Positions 34,927 through 44,799 of a DNA stretch of 64,000 nt are shown in pieces. The notes under the pieces are model-generated. The model did not search any database. It was not told where the DNA came from and saw only the letters and a list, made by a program, of their open reading frames with translations. A program made the position numbers and the translations under genes. How positions within the stretch are numbered: the stretch's first letter is position 1; each line of letters begins with the position of its first letter. The stretch is from positions 1 through 64,000 of the forward strand of contig JACTMJ010000014.1 of the NCBI GenBank assembly GCA_014584705.1. The letters run 5' to 3'. This stretch comes from Acidobacteriota bacterium. Lineage in GTDB: Bacteria > Acidobacteriota > Terriglobia > Bryobacterales > Bryobacteraceae.

Positions 34927-36820
34927 CCTCGCCCAGTCTCCGCCCGTTGAAGGTCACGTCCGCGGTGACCATCGTGCGTTGTCCGAAGTTTGCGGTACGC
35001 CGCAATACAAACGGTATGGCAACTTCTGTTTTCGCCGCGACGGAAAAGCTCCGCACGGGTTCCGCGCAGAGAACGTCCGCACCGTGCTTCAGTTCCACGC
35101 GAATGGTTCCCTGCCGGAACAGGTGGTTGCGCAGGCGCAATTCGACGGGAAATTCGTCTCTCCCGGCAATGTGGCGGGCCGGGTAGAAGTGGCACCAGCG
35201 ATAGTCCATTCCGAAATTGGGGTCGGGCTGCGCGATCAATGCCGTCATCACGTCCCGCAACTCGTTCGCCCACTCCAGGAACCCTTCGAGATCCTCTTTC
35301 GTGGGGGAGTATTCTTCCGTGTGCGCGGGGCACACGATGTCCGGCAGGTATTCGAGCATTCGTTTCGCGCACGTAATGAAACCGTCGTCGAGGAAATACT
35401 CGTTGTGCGGCACGAGGGGGCCGTTGCGGATGCGGGCCGGGTCCGCCTTTTTCCAAGTATTGTCGCCCGTAAACAGGACGCGCTTGCCGTCGATCTCCAC
35501 GGCGAGGCCCTGATGATATTCCGTCTGGCCCGGCAGGTGGAAGAACTCGAGCGTGTAGCCTTCCCACTCGATCTTTTCCCCATCGCGCACCACGCGCGTG
35601 GGCTTGATGGGAAAGGGGACCAGGCACGGAAGCCGATAGCGCATGGGGTTCTCGACGACATCCGCCATCTTGTCCAGCACCCAGATCTCGATGTTGTCGT
35701 CGCGCATCAACTCGTAGGTACGGATCAGATGGTCATCGTGGTAGTGGCTGAATGTCACGACGGCGTGCTTGATGCCGAGGTCCCGCTTTACCTTGCGGAT
35801 GTGATCCAGATCCACGTAGCCGTAGTCGTAGAAGAGCGATTTGCCGCTCTCCGTGAGGATGGCGTAGGTCGTCATGACGCCTGTGTTCTGGCACTCCGGC
35901 CCACCCACATGGATGAGGTGCGGAAGAATGTGACGCATCTCGCGCGAGGCGCGTCCCGTGCTGTTGGGGGGAAGCATCTTCCGCAGCACGGCATAGACGC
36001 GGCTATTCTCCCGCATGGCCGCGTCGGGCTCCCTTATCGGCGCGCCGTGCGCCGGAAGCAGCATCCGCGGCGCTTCCGCGCGGACGCGCTCGAAGGATTT
36101 CTCCGATGCGTCGATTCCTTGCGTGAATCCGTAATAGGCCCAATGCAGATCGAACCAGTTGTTCACCTTCCCGGCCCCGGCGATCAGGTCGCCCGTGAAC
36201 ACCACCGTCTCCCCGTCGATTCGGGCGCTGTAGGAAATCGCGCCGTCCGTGACGCCGGGCGTCTCGATTGCGCGAAATTCAATCCCCTCCCATTCCACGG
36301 CGTCGCCGCCCGCCACCTGGTTGGAAATTTTCACGCTGCTCCGGAGCGTGTTCCAGCGGGAACGCAAGTCGTAGTTGAGATAGATTTCGGCGTTCCTCCA
36401 GAAACCCTCGGCGTCCTGAAAATAGTGCGCTTCGCTCTTGGGCACCGTAACGAGGAACTCGTAGCCATCCACGTCCGCCAACCCCTGCACGGCGTCGCGG
36501 TGGTGGTGGGTGACCAGCACGCGGTCCACCTGGGTTACTCCGATCCGCGAGAGCGCCTTCAGGACGTCTCCGGTGCCAAGGTTGATGAGCGCCGCGCGAC
36601 CGCCGCTTTTCACGATATAGACGTTCACGCAATCTTCGTAAACGTAAAGGTTCGGCGAGATGCGCTTGAGCCCGCCCGTGGGCGCAAAGTCGCGCTCGTG
36701 CCGGCGCGCGGGGTCAAATACCGTCGGGCCTGTCACCCGAACCGGCGCCGATGCGGCGGAGAGCATACCAGCCGCCACCGGCGTCACCGGGATCAGTTGC
36801 AGAAACTCTTTTCTTCGCAT
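34904..36820 (-). CDS. Exported protein with two tandem metallo-beta-lactamase folds
   Basis: 638 aa. The leader begins MRRKEFLQLIPVTPVAAG. The first MBL domain (about 45-270) has THHHRDA (104-110), so the last histidine of HxHxDH is Ala, TPGV in place of TPGH, then FTGD and PAHG. The second (about 310-510) has a complete HYHDDH (359-364), PGQT in place of PGHT, FTGD and CPAH. A beta-rich domain makes up the last 110 residues. The second domain is the likelier catalyst, and the first may be regulatory or degenerate. The substrate is unknown. It is divergent from a sodium:solute symporter. Confidence 0.85.
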   Translation of the reverse strand: MRRKEFLQLIPVTPVAAGMLSAASAPVRVTGPTVFDPARRHERDFAPTGGLKRISPNLYVYEDCVNVYIVKSGGRAALINLGTGDVLKALSRIGVTQVDRVLVTHHHRDAVQGLADVDGYEFLVTVPKSEAHYFQDAEGFWRNAEIYLNYDLRSRWNTLRSSVKISNQVAGGDAVEWEGIEFRAIETPGVTDGAISYSARIDGETVVFTGDLIAGAGKVNNWFDLHWAYYGFTQGIDASEKSFERVRAEAPRMLLPAHGAPIREPDAAMRENSRVYAVLRKMLPPNSTGRASREMRHILPHLIHVGGPECQNTGVMTTYAILTESGKSLFYDYGYVDLDHIRKVKRDLGIKHAVVTFSHYHDDHLIRTYELMRDDNIEIWVLDKMADVVENPMRYRLPCLVPFPIKPTRVVRDGEKIEWEGYTLEFFHLPGQTEYHQGLAVEIDGKRVLFTGDNTWKKADPARIRNGPLVPHNEYFLDDGFITCAKRMLEYLPDIVCPAHTEEYSPTKEDLEGFLEWANELRDVMTALIAQPDPNFGMDYRWCHFYPARHIAGRDEFPVELRLRNHLFRQGTIRVELKHGADVLCAEPVRSFSVAAKTEVAIPFVLRRTANFGQRTMVTADVTFNGRRLGEVTELVVD

Positions 36821-37046
36821 GTCCTTCCCCCGCGGCATCCCGTGGCCGGGCTGGATTCGCCCGCCGATCCTCAACTATATCGCCGATGGTAGATGGTGGT
36901 CTCCGGCGGCACCTGGACGTCCCTTTCCGCCCTTGCCGCGCGGACGGGCGTTGGCCATGTTTGGTTCCGCCGTCGGCGCGATATACTGTTTCGATTCCGG
37001 CTTCGGAAGCGGCCAGCGCGCCGCCGGTTCGCGAAACGAGGTTTGC

Positions 37047-38834
37047 GTGGGATTTGCCTTAACCTGGATCGATTTCGCGGTAATCGCCGCCTATTTCCTG
37101 CTCAATATCGGCATTGGGCTCGCCTACCGCTCGCGTGCCAGCAAGAGCATTGACGACTACTTCGTTTCCGGCCGCAGTGTGCCCTGGTGGCTGGCGGGCA
37201 CTTCGATGGTGGCCACCACGTTCGCCGCGGATACGCCGCTCGCGGTAACCGGCATGGTGGCTCGCAACGGGATCGCCGGGAACTGGCTGTGGTGGAACTT
37301 CGTATTTAGCGGGATGATGACGGTATTCCTCTTCGCACGCTTATGGAGGCGTTCGGGCGTGCTCACCGACGTCGAGTTCGCGGAGATCCGATATTCCGGC
37401 AAGCCCGCGGCCATCCTGCGCGGCTTTCGGGCCATCTACCTGGGCGTGCCCATCAACTGCATGGTGCTGGGCTGGGTGAACCTCGCGATGGTGAAGATTC
37501 TTGTGCTGCTGTTCGGGATCGGCAAGGAAGAAGCCATCCTGGTGATCTTTGGCATCATCGGCGTCACGGCCTTCATCTCCACCCTCTCCGGGCTCTGGGG
37601 CGTGCTGGTGACGGACCTGGTGCAGTTCGTCATCAAGATGGGAATGACGATCGTGCTAGCGGTTTACGCCGTGAATGCCGTGGGGGGGATCAGCCCGCTC
37701 AAGGAAAAGCTGCTGGCTGTGGACGCGGCGCGTGGCATCCTGGCCGGGTCAACCGATTCCGTCCTTAGCTTCATCCCCGATCTGCATTCCACATGGATGC
37801 CGTTTATCGCCTTCTTCGCTTACCTTGCCGTGAACTGGTGGGCAAGCTGGTATCCGGGCGCGGAACCGGGCGGCGGCGGCTACATCGCGCAGCGCATGCT
37901 GAGCGCCAAGGACGAGAAGCACTCGCTGCTGGCCACGCTGTGGTTCAACATCGCCCACTACGCCATTCGCCCCTGGCCCTGGATTCTGATCGGGCTCACC
38001 ACGCTGATCCTCTATCCCGGGCTCGAAGACCCGGAAACCGGTTACGTGAAGGTGATGATCGAGCATCTTCCTCCCTATCTGCGCGGATTGATGATCGCGA
38101 GCTTTCTGGCCGCCTACATGTCCACCGTTTCGACGCAGCTCAACTGGGGCGCGAGCTATATCGTGAACGACTTCTATCGCCGCTTCCTGCGCCCCAGCGA
38201 GAGCGACAAGCACTACGTGTTCATCTCCCAGGCGAGCACGGTGCTGCTCACGATCCTGGCCGCGGCGGTGACCTACGTGATCGATTCGATTTCCGGTGCA
38301 TACCAACTGCTGATGGCGATCGGAGCGGGTACGGGCGGCGTGCTGCTGCTGCGCTGGTACTGGTGGCGCATCAACGCGTGGAGCGAGATCTCCGCGATGG
38401 TGGCGTCCTTGCTCGTTTCGGTTTTCCTGCAACACTATCTGGGCTGGAACTCCCAGACCCCGGACGGCTTCGCATACGTACTGTTCTGGACGGTCGGAAT
38501 CACAACCGTGGTGTGGGTGAGCACAACATATCTCACCAGCCCGGAACCCGATTCCATTCTCGTGAGTTTCTATCGGCGCGTAAGACCCGAGACGCTGGGC
38601 TGGCGGCGGATTGCGGCACTCGCCTCGGAGGTGAAGCCGAAGAACGACCTGGGAGCGAACCTGATGGATTGGGCGGCGGGCTGCGCTCTTATTTTTTTCG
38701 CACTCTTCGGCGTGGGGAAAGTTCTCTTGCAGGAGTATGCTCTGGGATCTCTCTTGATCGCGGGGGCCGTGGCCGCCGCCGCGTTTATCTATTGGGATTT
38801 CAACCGCCGGGGTTGGAGCACGGCAGTGGAATAG
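37047..38834 (+). CDS. Sodium:solute symporter (SSS/SLC5 family)
   Basis: 595 aa from a GTG start with GAGG 5 nt upstream. Earlier in-frame codons lack hydrophobic character and overlap the divergent gene's leader region. About 13-14 hydrophobic segments are visible. DYFVSGRSVPWWLAGTSM and AADTPLAVTGMV are typical of the sodium/solute symporter family near TM1-TM2. It would take up a sugar, amino acid or organic acid with sodium. A DUF1080 protein follows 49 bp after it on the same strand, which points to a carbohydrate, as inference. Confidence 0.88.
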   Translation: MGFALTWIDFAVIAAYFLLNIGIGLAYRSRASKSIDDYFVSGRSVPWWLAGTSMVATTFAADTPLAVTGMVARNGIAGNWLWWNFVFSGMMTVFLFARLWRRSGVLTDVEFAEIRYSGKPAAILRGFRAIYLGVPINCMVLGWVNLAMVKILVLLFGIGKEEAILVIFGIIGVTAFISTLSGLWGVLVTDLVQFVIKMGMTIVLAVYAVNAVGGISPLKEKLLAVDAARGILAGSTDSVLSFIPDLHSTWMPFIAFFAYLAVNWWASWYPGAEPGGGGYIAQRMLSAKDEKHSLLATLWFNIAHYAIRPWPWILIGLTTLILYPGLEDPETGYVKVMIEHLPPYLRGLMIASFLAAYMSTVSTQLNWGASYIVNDFYRRFLRPSESDKHYVFISQASTVLLTILAAAVTYVIDSISGAYQLLMAIGAGTGGVLLLRWYWWRINAWSEISAMVASLLVSVFLQHYLGWNSQTPDGFAYVLFWTVGITTVVWVSTTYLTSPEPDSILVSFYRRVRPETLGWRRIAALASEVKPKNDLGANLMDWAAGCALIFFALFGVGKVLLQEYALGSLLIAGAVAAAAFIYWDFNRRGWSTAVE

Positions 38835-38883
38835 CCGGCATCCACTGAACCGGATTTCGTGCGGAACAAGGAGGCAGTTTGCC

Positions 38884-39672
38884 ATGCGACAGGTGCTGTT
38901 GGTGTTTGCCATTCTTGCGATGGTATCCGCCGCACTGTGGAGCGATGCTGCTCCGGCGGAACTGGACCATGACTTCCATGGCGATCCTCCGTATCTGCAA
39001 AGCGACGGCTGGATCCCGTTGCTGAACGGCAGCGATCTGACGGGCTGGCACGCGCAGGATGGGATGGGAGAGAACCAGTGGTTCACCACCCGCGCCGTAC
39101 GCTTCTCCGGCGACGAGAATCCGAAAGGGCTCGCGGGAAGAGAGGGCGCTGGAGACCGCATCCTGAACGGGCCACAGGGCCGCACCGCGAATCTCGTCAC
39201 CAACATGAAGCACGGCGACATTGAACTCTATGTGGAGTTTCTGGTGCCGCGGGGATCCAATTCCGGAGTCTATTTGCAGGGACTTTACGAGATTCAGGTT
39301 TTCGATAGCTGGGGCGTGTTCAAGCCGACAACCACCGATTGCGGGTCAATCTATCACCGATGGATCAACGAAAAACCCGTTGGCGGATCCGCCGCGCGCG
39401 TGAACGCCTCCCGGCGCCCCGGGGAATGGCAGAGCTTCCATGCCTGGTTCCGCGCCCCGCGCTTCGATGCCAATGGCAAGAAAACCGCCAACGCCCGCTT
39501 CGTGAAGGTGCTTCATAACGGCATCCTGGTGCAGGAGAACGTGGATCTCGAAGGCGGCACGCGCGCCCACGTGCCGATCACGGAAGCGGCGCTCAACCCC
39601 CTGATGCTGCAAGGCGATCATGGCCCGGTGGCGTTCCGCAACCTCTTCTACCGTCCGCTACCGCCGGAGTAG
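38884..39672 (+). CDS. DUF1080 (3-keto-disaccharide hydrolase) family protein, secreted
   Basis: 262 aa. AAGGAGG lies about 9 nt upstream. A signal peptide is followed by the concanavalin-like beta-sandwich of DUF1080, with GWIPLLNGSDLTGWHA, GDIELYVEFLVPRGSNSGVYLQG (in part) and the ending GPVAFRNLFYRPL. Characterised members cleave 3-keto-glucosides formed by Gfo/Idh/MocA oxidoreductases. That link fits the oxidoreductase and isomerase genes elsewhere in the window. It is likely co-transcribed with the symporter. Confidence 0.88.
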   Translation: MRQVLLVFAILAMVSAALWSDAAPAELDHDFHGDPPYLQSDGWIPLLNGSDLTGWHAQDGMGENQWFTTRAVRFSGDENPKGLAGREGAGDRILNGPQGRTANLVTNMKHGDIELYVEFLVPRGSNSGVYLQGLYEIQVFDSWGVFKPTTTDCGSIYHRWINEKPVGGSAARVNASRRPGEWQSFHAWFRAPRFDANGKKTANARFVKVLHNGILVQENVDLEGGTRAHVPITEAALNPLMLQGDHGPVAFRNLFYRPLPPE

Positions 39673-39742
39673 TCCGAGTACCCGCGGAATCGCGCATTCT
39701 TGCTCCGCTTCGCCCGGTCCCCTATGATGAAGGGAACCCGCT

Positions 39743-41206
39743 ATGGACCTCGATCGCATTCAGGAAGGCCTTACTTTCGACGACGTTCTTCTCCTCCCCG
39801 GCTACAGCAACGTACTACCGGCACAAGTGGGAACGTCTACCCAGGTAACCCGCCAGATTCAACTCAATATTCCCATTGTCAGCGCCGCGATGGATACGGT
39901 GACAGAATCCCATCTGGCGATTGCGCTGGCCCGCGAGGGCGGAATCGGCATCATTCACCGCAATATGCCGATTGAGCGCCAGGCGGAAGAAGTAGACCGT
40001 GTAAAGCGCTCAGAGAGCGGGATGATCGTCGACCCCGTCACCATCGAGCCGGACAAGAAGATTTCCGACGCCCTGGAAGTGATGAAGCGGTACCGCATTT
40101 CCGGTGTCCCGGTGGTGCGGGATCACCGGTTGGTGGGCATCCTCACCAACCGTGATTTGCGCTTCGAGAACCGCTATCATTTGCCCATCTCCGACGTCAT
40201 GACGAAAGAGAATCTCGTCACCGTTCCCGTGGGCACAACCCTCGAAGAGGCCGAGAAAATTCTTCACAAGCACCGCATCGAAAAGCTGCTGGTGGTGGAC
40301 GACGACTACAACCTCAAGGGCCTGATCACGGTCAAGGATATCCAGAAAAAAATCAAATACCCGAGCGCGGCCAAGGACAGCCAGGGACGGCTACGGGCGG
40401 GTGCGGCAATCGGCGCGGGCGGCGATTTCTTCGAACGCGCGCAGGAGCTAATCCGCATGAAGGCGGACCTGCTGGCCATCGACACCGCGCATGGCCATTC
40501 CGAGAGGGTGTTTGAGGCCATCCGGCGAGTAAAGAGCCACTACCCGGAAGTGCAGTTGATTGCCGGGAATGTTGCCACGTATGAAGGCGCCAAGGCGCTC
40601 GTGGATCTGGGCGTGGATGGGGTGAAGGTGGGGATCGGTCCCGGCTCCATCTGCACAACGCGCATGGTCTCCGGCGCGGGCGTGCCCCAGATTACCGCGA
40701 TCATGGAGTGCGCGAAGGCGACGCAACCCGCGGGTATCCCGCTAATCGCCGACGGCGGCATCAAGTATTCCGGCGACATCACGAAGGCTATCGCCTCCGG
40801 CGCGCAATGCGTGATGATCGGCAGCCTTTTCGCCGGCACCGAAGAGAGCCCCGGCGAACTGATTCTCTACCAGGGCCGTACGTTCAAGAGCTATCGCGGG
40901 ATGGGCTCGCTGGGGGCAATGTCCCAGGGCAGTTCGGATCGCTATGCGCTCGACGCCACGCAAAAACTGGTTCCCGAAGGCGTGGAGGGTCGCGTGCCGT
41001 TCAAGGGTCCCCTTTCCGAAATGGTTTACCAGATGGTGGGCGGGATCAAGTCTGGAATGGGCTACGTGGGCGCGGCCACCCTTGAGGAACTGCAGCAGAA
41101 GGCGCGATTCGTGAAGCTTTCCGTGGCGGGCTTGCGCGAGAGCCACGTCCACGATGTCGTCGTCACGAAGGAAGCGCCGAACTACCGGGTGGAATCCAGC
41201 GGCTAG
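39743..41206 (+). CDS. guaB: IMP dehydrogenase
   Basis: 487 aa. The TIM barrel begins with [13 protein letters not shown] and has two CBS domains inserted (about 95-210). The catalytic loop [15 protein letters not shown] contains the nucleophilic cysteine and is followed by the flap region with SSDRYA. It oxidises IMP to XMP, the committed step of GMP synthesis. guaA is not adjacent. A weak hairpin follows. Confidence 0.96.
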   Translation: MDLDRIQEGLTFDDVLLLPGYSNVLPAQVGTSTQVTRQIQLNIPIVSAAMDTVTESHLAIALAREGGIGIIHRNMPIERQAEEVDRVKRSESGMIVDPVTIEPDKKISDALEVMKRYRISGVPVVRDHRLVGILTNRDLRFENRYHLPISDVMTKENLVTVPVGTTLEEAEKILHKHRIEKLLVVDDDYNLKGLITVKDIQKKIKYPSAAKDSQGRLRAGAAIGAGGDFFERAQELIRMKADLLAIDTAHGHSERVFEAIRRVKSHYPEVQLIAGNVATYEGAKALVDLGVDGVKVGIGPGSICTTRMVSGAGVPQITAIMECAKATQPAGIPLIADGGIKYSGDITKAIASGAQCVMIGSLFAGTEESPGELILYQGRTFKSYRGMGSLGAMSQGSSDRYALDATQKLVPEGVEGRVPFKGPLSEMVYQMVGGIKSGMGYVGAATLEELQQKARFVKLSVAGLRESHVHDVVVTKEAPNYRVESSG

Positions 41207-41207
41207 C

Positions 41208-41232
41208 CGCCCCGTTTCCGCCATGCGGGGCG
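41208..41232 (+). terminator. Possible terminator hairpin after guaB
   Basis: CGCCCCG (41208-41214) pairs with CGGGGCG (41226-41232) around an 11-nt loop, right after the guaB stop. There is no T tract. Confidence 0.35.
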
Positions 41233-41400
41233 CCGCGGTGTTTGTCCGCTCAGCGCCACCCTCCGGCGCTCTCTAGTGCGAATGGCGGCGAGGGGCCGCG
41301 GCGCCTGCGCTATCGCGCTTCCGGTGACTCATTCCGGCCGTCGCCAGCGCCCGAAGATTGCCCTGCTTCGCCTCCCCTCGCCATTGCCGTAAGGCATCGG

Positions 41401-41607
41401 TCAGGCCAGCACTTTGCGGCACTTCTCGTACAGCTCGATCAGTGCATCGGCATGCTCTTCGGCGGTCCTGGTCACCTGCTTCGAGAAGCCGGTGTTGGTG
41501 CCCCCCTTCCCGTAGTTGGTGGTCTGCGCGATGAACTTCATCATCTCGAGCGCAATTTCTTCCTTACTGCGCCCGCCCGGTGTTGTTTCGTTTTTCTCTT
41601 CAGCCAT
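41401..41607 (-). CDS. Small uncharacterised cytoplasmic protein
   Basis: 68 aa. The ATG at 41607 has GAGAAG about 11 nt upstream. An alternative GTG three codons earlier is too close to that site. The sequence is soluble, with two helical parts (KEEIALEMMKFIAQTT and AEEHADALIELYEKCRKVL) around a Gly/Thr turn. No family is recognised. It is divergent from a HipA-like kinase gene, with 52 bp between starts. Confidence 0.6.
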   Translation of the reverse strand: MAEEKNETTPGGRSKEEIALEMMKFIAQTTNYGKGGTNTGFSKQVTRTAEEHADALIELYEKCRKVLA

Positions 41608-41659
41608 AAAGGTCACGTCTTCTCAATCTTATGATAGGAGGCTGAGGGTTTTCTCGTTC

Positions 41660-42541
41660 GTGCGAGTGACTGCGGAAAAGCTCATTCGGAAGATGCGCGG
41701 CGGCGCGCAGGCGTGGCTTGTGCAAGCCTCCACGGGTGATTCTTATGTCGTGAAGTTTCGCGAGAACGCCCAGCACCGCAGGATCCTCATCAACGAATGG
41801 ATCGCCGGTTGCTTCCTGGAGCAACTCGGCCTATGCGCGGCGAAAACCGCGCAGATCCATGTTTCTTCCGAATGGCTGGAACGGGCGCGCGGAGAAGGAT
41901 TGTCGATCGCGGTCGGCAATGCCACGCGCACGATTTCGCCCGGCCCGCACCTGGGTTCGAGAGTGCCGGTGGACCCGGAGACCACGGCGATCTACGACTA
42001 CCTCCCCGACGCCATCCTCCGGGATGTGCGGAACCGAAACCACTTCCACGGCATGCTCGCCTTTGACCAGTGGACGGCCAACGCCGATGCCCGCCAAGCG
42101 ATCTTCTTTCGGGGGCGATGCCGGGAATTCGTCCCGGAAGCGAACTTCGGCCCGGGCCAGCGCGGGTTCATCGCGATGATGATCGACCACGGCTATTGCT
42201 TCCAGGGGCCGGACTGGCGGCTGGACGACCTGCCCCGCCAGGGAACGTTCGTACGGCCCGCTGCCTATGAGCAGATCGCCAGATGGGAGGATTTCGAACC
42301 CTGGCTCACGCGCATCCTCCATTTTCCGGATTCGGCCGTGGACCGGGCACTCTCGGGCATCCCTTCGAGCTGGCTGGAACCAGGCGAGGAGCAACTCCTC
42401 GAACAATTGATGCTGGAGTTGCTGCGCCGGCGCAGCCGCGTTCCTGACCTGATCGAAGCGTGCCGAAATGCGAGGCCGGACTTCTTTCCGAACTGGCATC
42501 CTTCGCCGTACGTGCCGCTCGCGGCGTCCCGGACAAGCTGA
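41660..42541 (+). CDS. HipA-like kinase-domain protein
   Basis: 293 aa from the GTG at 41660, with GAGGG about 11 nt upstream. A GTG two codons later is equally possible. The motifs GDSYVVKFREN, LINEWIAGCFLEQLGL, HFHGMLAFDQWTANADAR and MMIDHGYCF follow the order of the ATP-binding lysine, catalytic Asp-x4-Asn-type loop and metal site of the HipA fold (short HipA_2 type). No HipB-like helix-turn-helix partner adjoins it, so a classical toxin-antitoxin pair is not supported. The substrate protein is unknown. Confidence 0.72.
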   Translation: MRVTAEKLIRKMRGGAQAWLVQASTGDSYVVKFRENAQHRRILINEWIAGCFLEQLGLCAAKTAQIHVSSEWLERARGEGLSIAVGNATRTISPGPHLGSRVPVDPETTAIYDYLPDAILRDVRNRNHFHGMLAFDQWTANADARQAIFFRGRCREFVPEANFGPGQRGFIAMMIDHGYCFQGPDWRLDDLPRQGTFVRPAAYEQIARWEDFEPWLTRILHFPDSAVDRALSGIPSSWLEPGEEQLLEQLMLELLRRRSRVPDLIEACRNARPDFFPNWHPSPYVPLAASRTS

Positions 42542-42562
42542 CCGTGCCCGCAAAGAACCGCG

Positions 42563-43663
42563 TTATCCGGCGATCTCCCCGGCGAGATATGCGGCCGTAT
42601 GCGGCGCAAGCAGGATGCCATTCCGGTAGTGCCCGTATGCCAGCCAGATTCGCTCCTCCGGCAGCCGCCGCAATTCCGGACCTTCTCCCTCGATACCGGG
42701 CCGGAAGCCCACCCAGGCGGAATTGGCCTCCCGCGGAGCAAACAGCCCTGGGAGCAACCGGTCCGTGCGATCCAGAATCTCCTCGACCGCTGCCGGACTT
42801 GGGTTTCGGTCAAAGCCTACCCGCTCTTCGTTGGAACCGGTAAGGGTTTCACCGCCGCCGCGCTGGAATACGTAGAGGTGGTTCTCCCGAACGATCGGGC
42901 GGAGCATTCCGGGCGTTCGCCGGCATTCCACCAGATGGCCGCGCACTGGCAGCGCGCGCCTCGGCGCGGGTCCGAGAGACGCCGTCCTCTCCGGCAGGGC
43001 GATCTGACTGGACCAAGCGCCCGCGGCGAGAACCACCGTCCCCGCCCGCAGCAGAATGTTGTCCCCGGCAGCCCCACCCGTCCGCAGGGTATAGCCGTCG
43101 CCATCCACCGCAATGGCCGTGACCCGCTCGCGCGTGACGAGAGCCGCGCCGGCCTGGCGCAGAACGTTCTCGAGCGCCGCGTTCACCTGGCATGGGTCGA
43201 CGATGGCATCGTCGGAATAGAAAAGCGCGCGGAACGAACCCGGACGCAGCAGCGGGGCAAGTTCGCGGCCCTCCGCCTCACCGATCTCGCGGGCCTGAAT
43301 GCCGAGCGGCTCCTGAGCGGCGCGTCTGCTTTCGAGATCGGCCCAGACCGCGTCGTTCGAGGCCACATCCAGCGCGCCACATTCACGAAAATCGATCTCC
43401 AGACCGGAAGCTCCTTTAAGTTCCGCGACGAAATCCGGATACATCCGCCGGGCTTCCACGGTGTGGCGCGCCCAGGGGACGTCGCCGTGCGCTTCCCCTC
43501 CCGGCGCCAGCATCCCGGCAGCCGCCATGCTTGCTTCCCCGGCCATTGGTCCGGAATCCACAACCGCCACGAGGAAGCCCCGCTGGCTCAGCCGCCATGC
43601 CGTACTCAAGCCGATAATTCCGCCACCGACGATGGCGATGTCGAATGTGTTTTGGAGTTTCAA
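42563..43663 (-). CDS. thiO: Glycine oxidase ThiO-like FAD oxidoreductase
   Basis: 366 aa, probably from a TTG start. The N-terminal FDIAIVGGGIIGLSTAWRL is the FAD fingerprint of the DAO superfamily. GEASMAAAGMLAPGGEA is the ThiO/glycine-oxidase segment. The C-terminal YGHYRNGILLAPHTA closes the flavin site. ThiO makes dehydroglycine for the thiazole ring of thiamine. The rest of the thiazole genes are not adjacent, so a D-amino-acid or sarcosine oxidase role cannot be excluded. Confidence 0.87.
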   Translation of the reverse strand: MKLQNTFDIAIVGGGIIGLSTAWRLSQRGFLVAVVDSGPMAGEASMAAAGMLAPGGEAHGDVPWARHTVEARRMYPDFVAELKGASGLEIDFRECGALDVASNDAVWADLESRRAAQEPLGIQAREIGEAEGRELAPLLRPGSFRALFYSDDAIVDPCQVNAALENVLRQAGAALVTRERVTAIAVDGDGYTLRTGGAAGDNILLRAGTVVLAAGAWSSQIALPERTASLGPAPRRALPVRGHLVECRRTPGMLRPIVRENHLYVFQRGGGETLTGSNEERVGFDRNPSPAAVEEILDRTDRLLPGLFAPREANSAWVGFRPGIEGEGPELRRLPEERIWLAYGHYRNGILLAPHTAAYLAGEIAG

Positions 43664-43802
43664 ACTTCAGATTAGCGCAGCGCAACAATCTCTCGCTGTG
43701 GCGGATCGTGCCAAGCCGCCGTACGAACGCAATGCGGTTCTCCCCTCCGCGGACCTGCCCGCCGGGGCTGGACAAAAATGCGTTTGATATCCTGTTCGAT
43801 GC

Positions 43803-44732
43803 ATGGCCAAGCTGCTGGACGGAGTTGCGGTAAGAGAACAGATCAAGGCGGAGCTTCGCTCCCGGATCGAGCGTCTTCGAGCCTCGCACCGCGCTCCGGG
43901 ACTCGCCGTCGTGCTCGTAGGCGAGGATCCCGGCTCCGCCATCTATGTGCGCAACAAGGTGAAGACCTGTGAAGAGTTGGGGATCTATAGCGAGAAGATC
44001 ACTCCGCCTGTAAGCATCACAACCAACGGCCTGCTGGAGATTGTGGAAGGCTTGAACCGGCGCGAAGAGATTGACGGCATTCTGGTGCAAATGCCGCTCC
44101 CCGGCCATGTGGATTCGAAGCGAGTTCTCGACGCGATTCTCCCCACGAAGGATGTCGATGGCTTTCATCCGGTGAACGTGGGGAACCTCTCGATAGGCAA
44201 TCCGGGACCCCGCGCCTGCACGCCCGCCGGCGTGATTGAACTATTGAAGCGCTACGACATTCCCATCGCCGGGCAGGAAGCGGTGGTGGTGGGCCGCAGC
44301 GATATCGTCGGCAAGCCCATGGCGATGATGTTCATTCACCAGAGTGCAACCGTCACGGTGTGCCACTCGAAGACGCGCGACCTGCCGCGCGTTTGCCAGC
44401 GCGCCGACATTCTCGTGGCCGCCATCGGGCGGGCCGCCATGCTCGATGAGAGCTACATCAAACCCGGAGCGGTAGTGATCGACGTCGGCATGAATCGCGT
44501 CACCGATGCCCAAGAGGTTGTCCGGATTTGGCGGGGCGACGACCGGAAACTCGCGCAACTTGCCGAGAAGGGCAGCATCCTTGTAGGTGACGTCAACCCG
44601 ATAGCCATGGCGGAACTGGCCTCCGCGTATACGCCGGTGCCGGGTGGCGTCGGCCCGCTCACGATTGCGATGCTGATGGTAAATACCGTGACCTTAGCGG
44701 AACAGCACACCGGGGTTGCGGGGAACCTGTAG
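43803..44732 (+). CDS. folD: Methylenetetrahydrofolate dehydrogenase/cyclohydrolase
   Basis: 309 aa. Catalytic YVRNKVKTCEELGI supplies the Tyr and Lys. GILVQMPLPGHV, GRSDIVGKPMA (the NADP-binding loop) and PVPGGVGPLTIAML are all FolD signatures. It interconverts methylene-THF, methenyl-THF and formyl-THF in the cytoplasm for one-carbon supply. It lies 67 bp before coaE on the same strand. Confidence 0.96.
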   Translation: MAKLLDGVAVREQIKAELRSRIERLRASHRAPGLAVVLVGEDPGSAIYVRNKVKTCEELGIYSEKITPPVSITTNGLLEIVEGLNRREEIDGILVQMPLPGHVDSKRVLDAILPTKDVDGFHPVNVGNLSIGNPGPRACTPAGVIELLKRYDIPIAGQEAVVVGRSDIVGKPMAMMFIHQSATVTVCHSKTRDLPRVCQRADILVAAIGRAAMLDESYIKPGAVVIDVGMNRVTDAQEVVRIWRGDDRKLAQLAEKGSILVGDVNPIAMAELASAYTPVPGGVGPLTIAMLMVNTVTLAEQHTGVAGNL

Positions 44733-44799
44733 CCGCCGCGAATCCGCTATTTACTATCAAACTCGCGGAAGTCCGATATCGACCTCGAAGGGAGACCTC

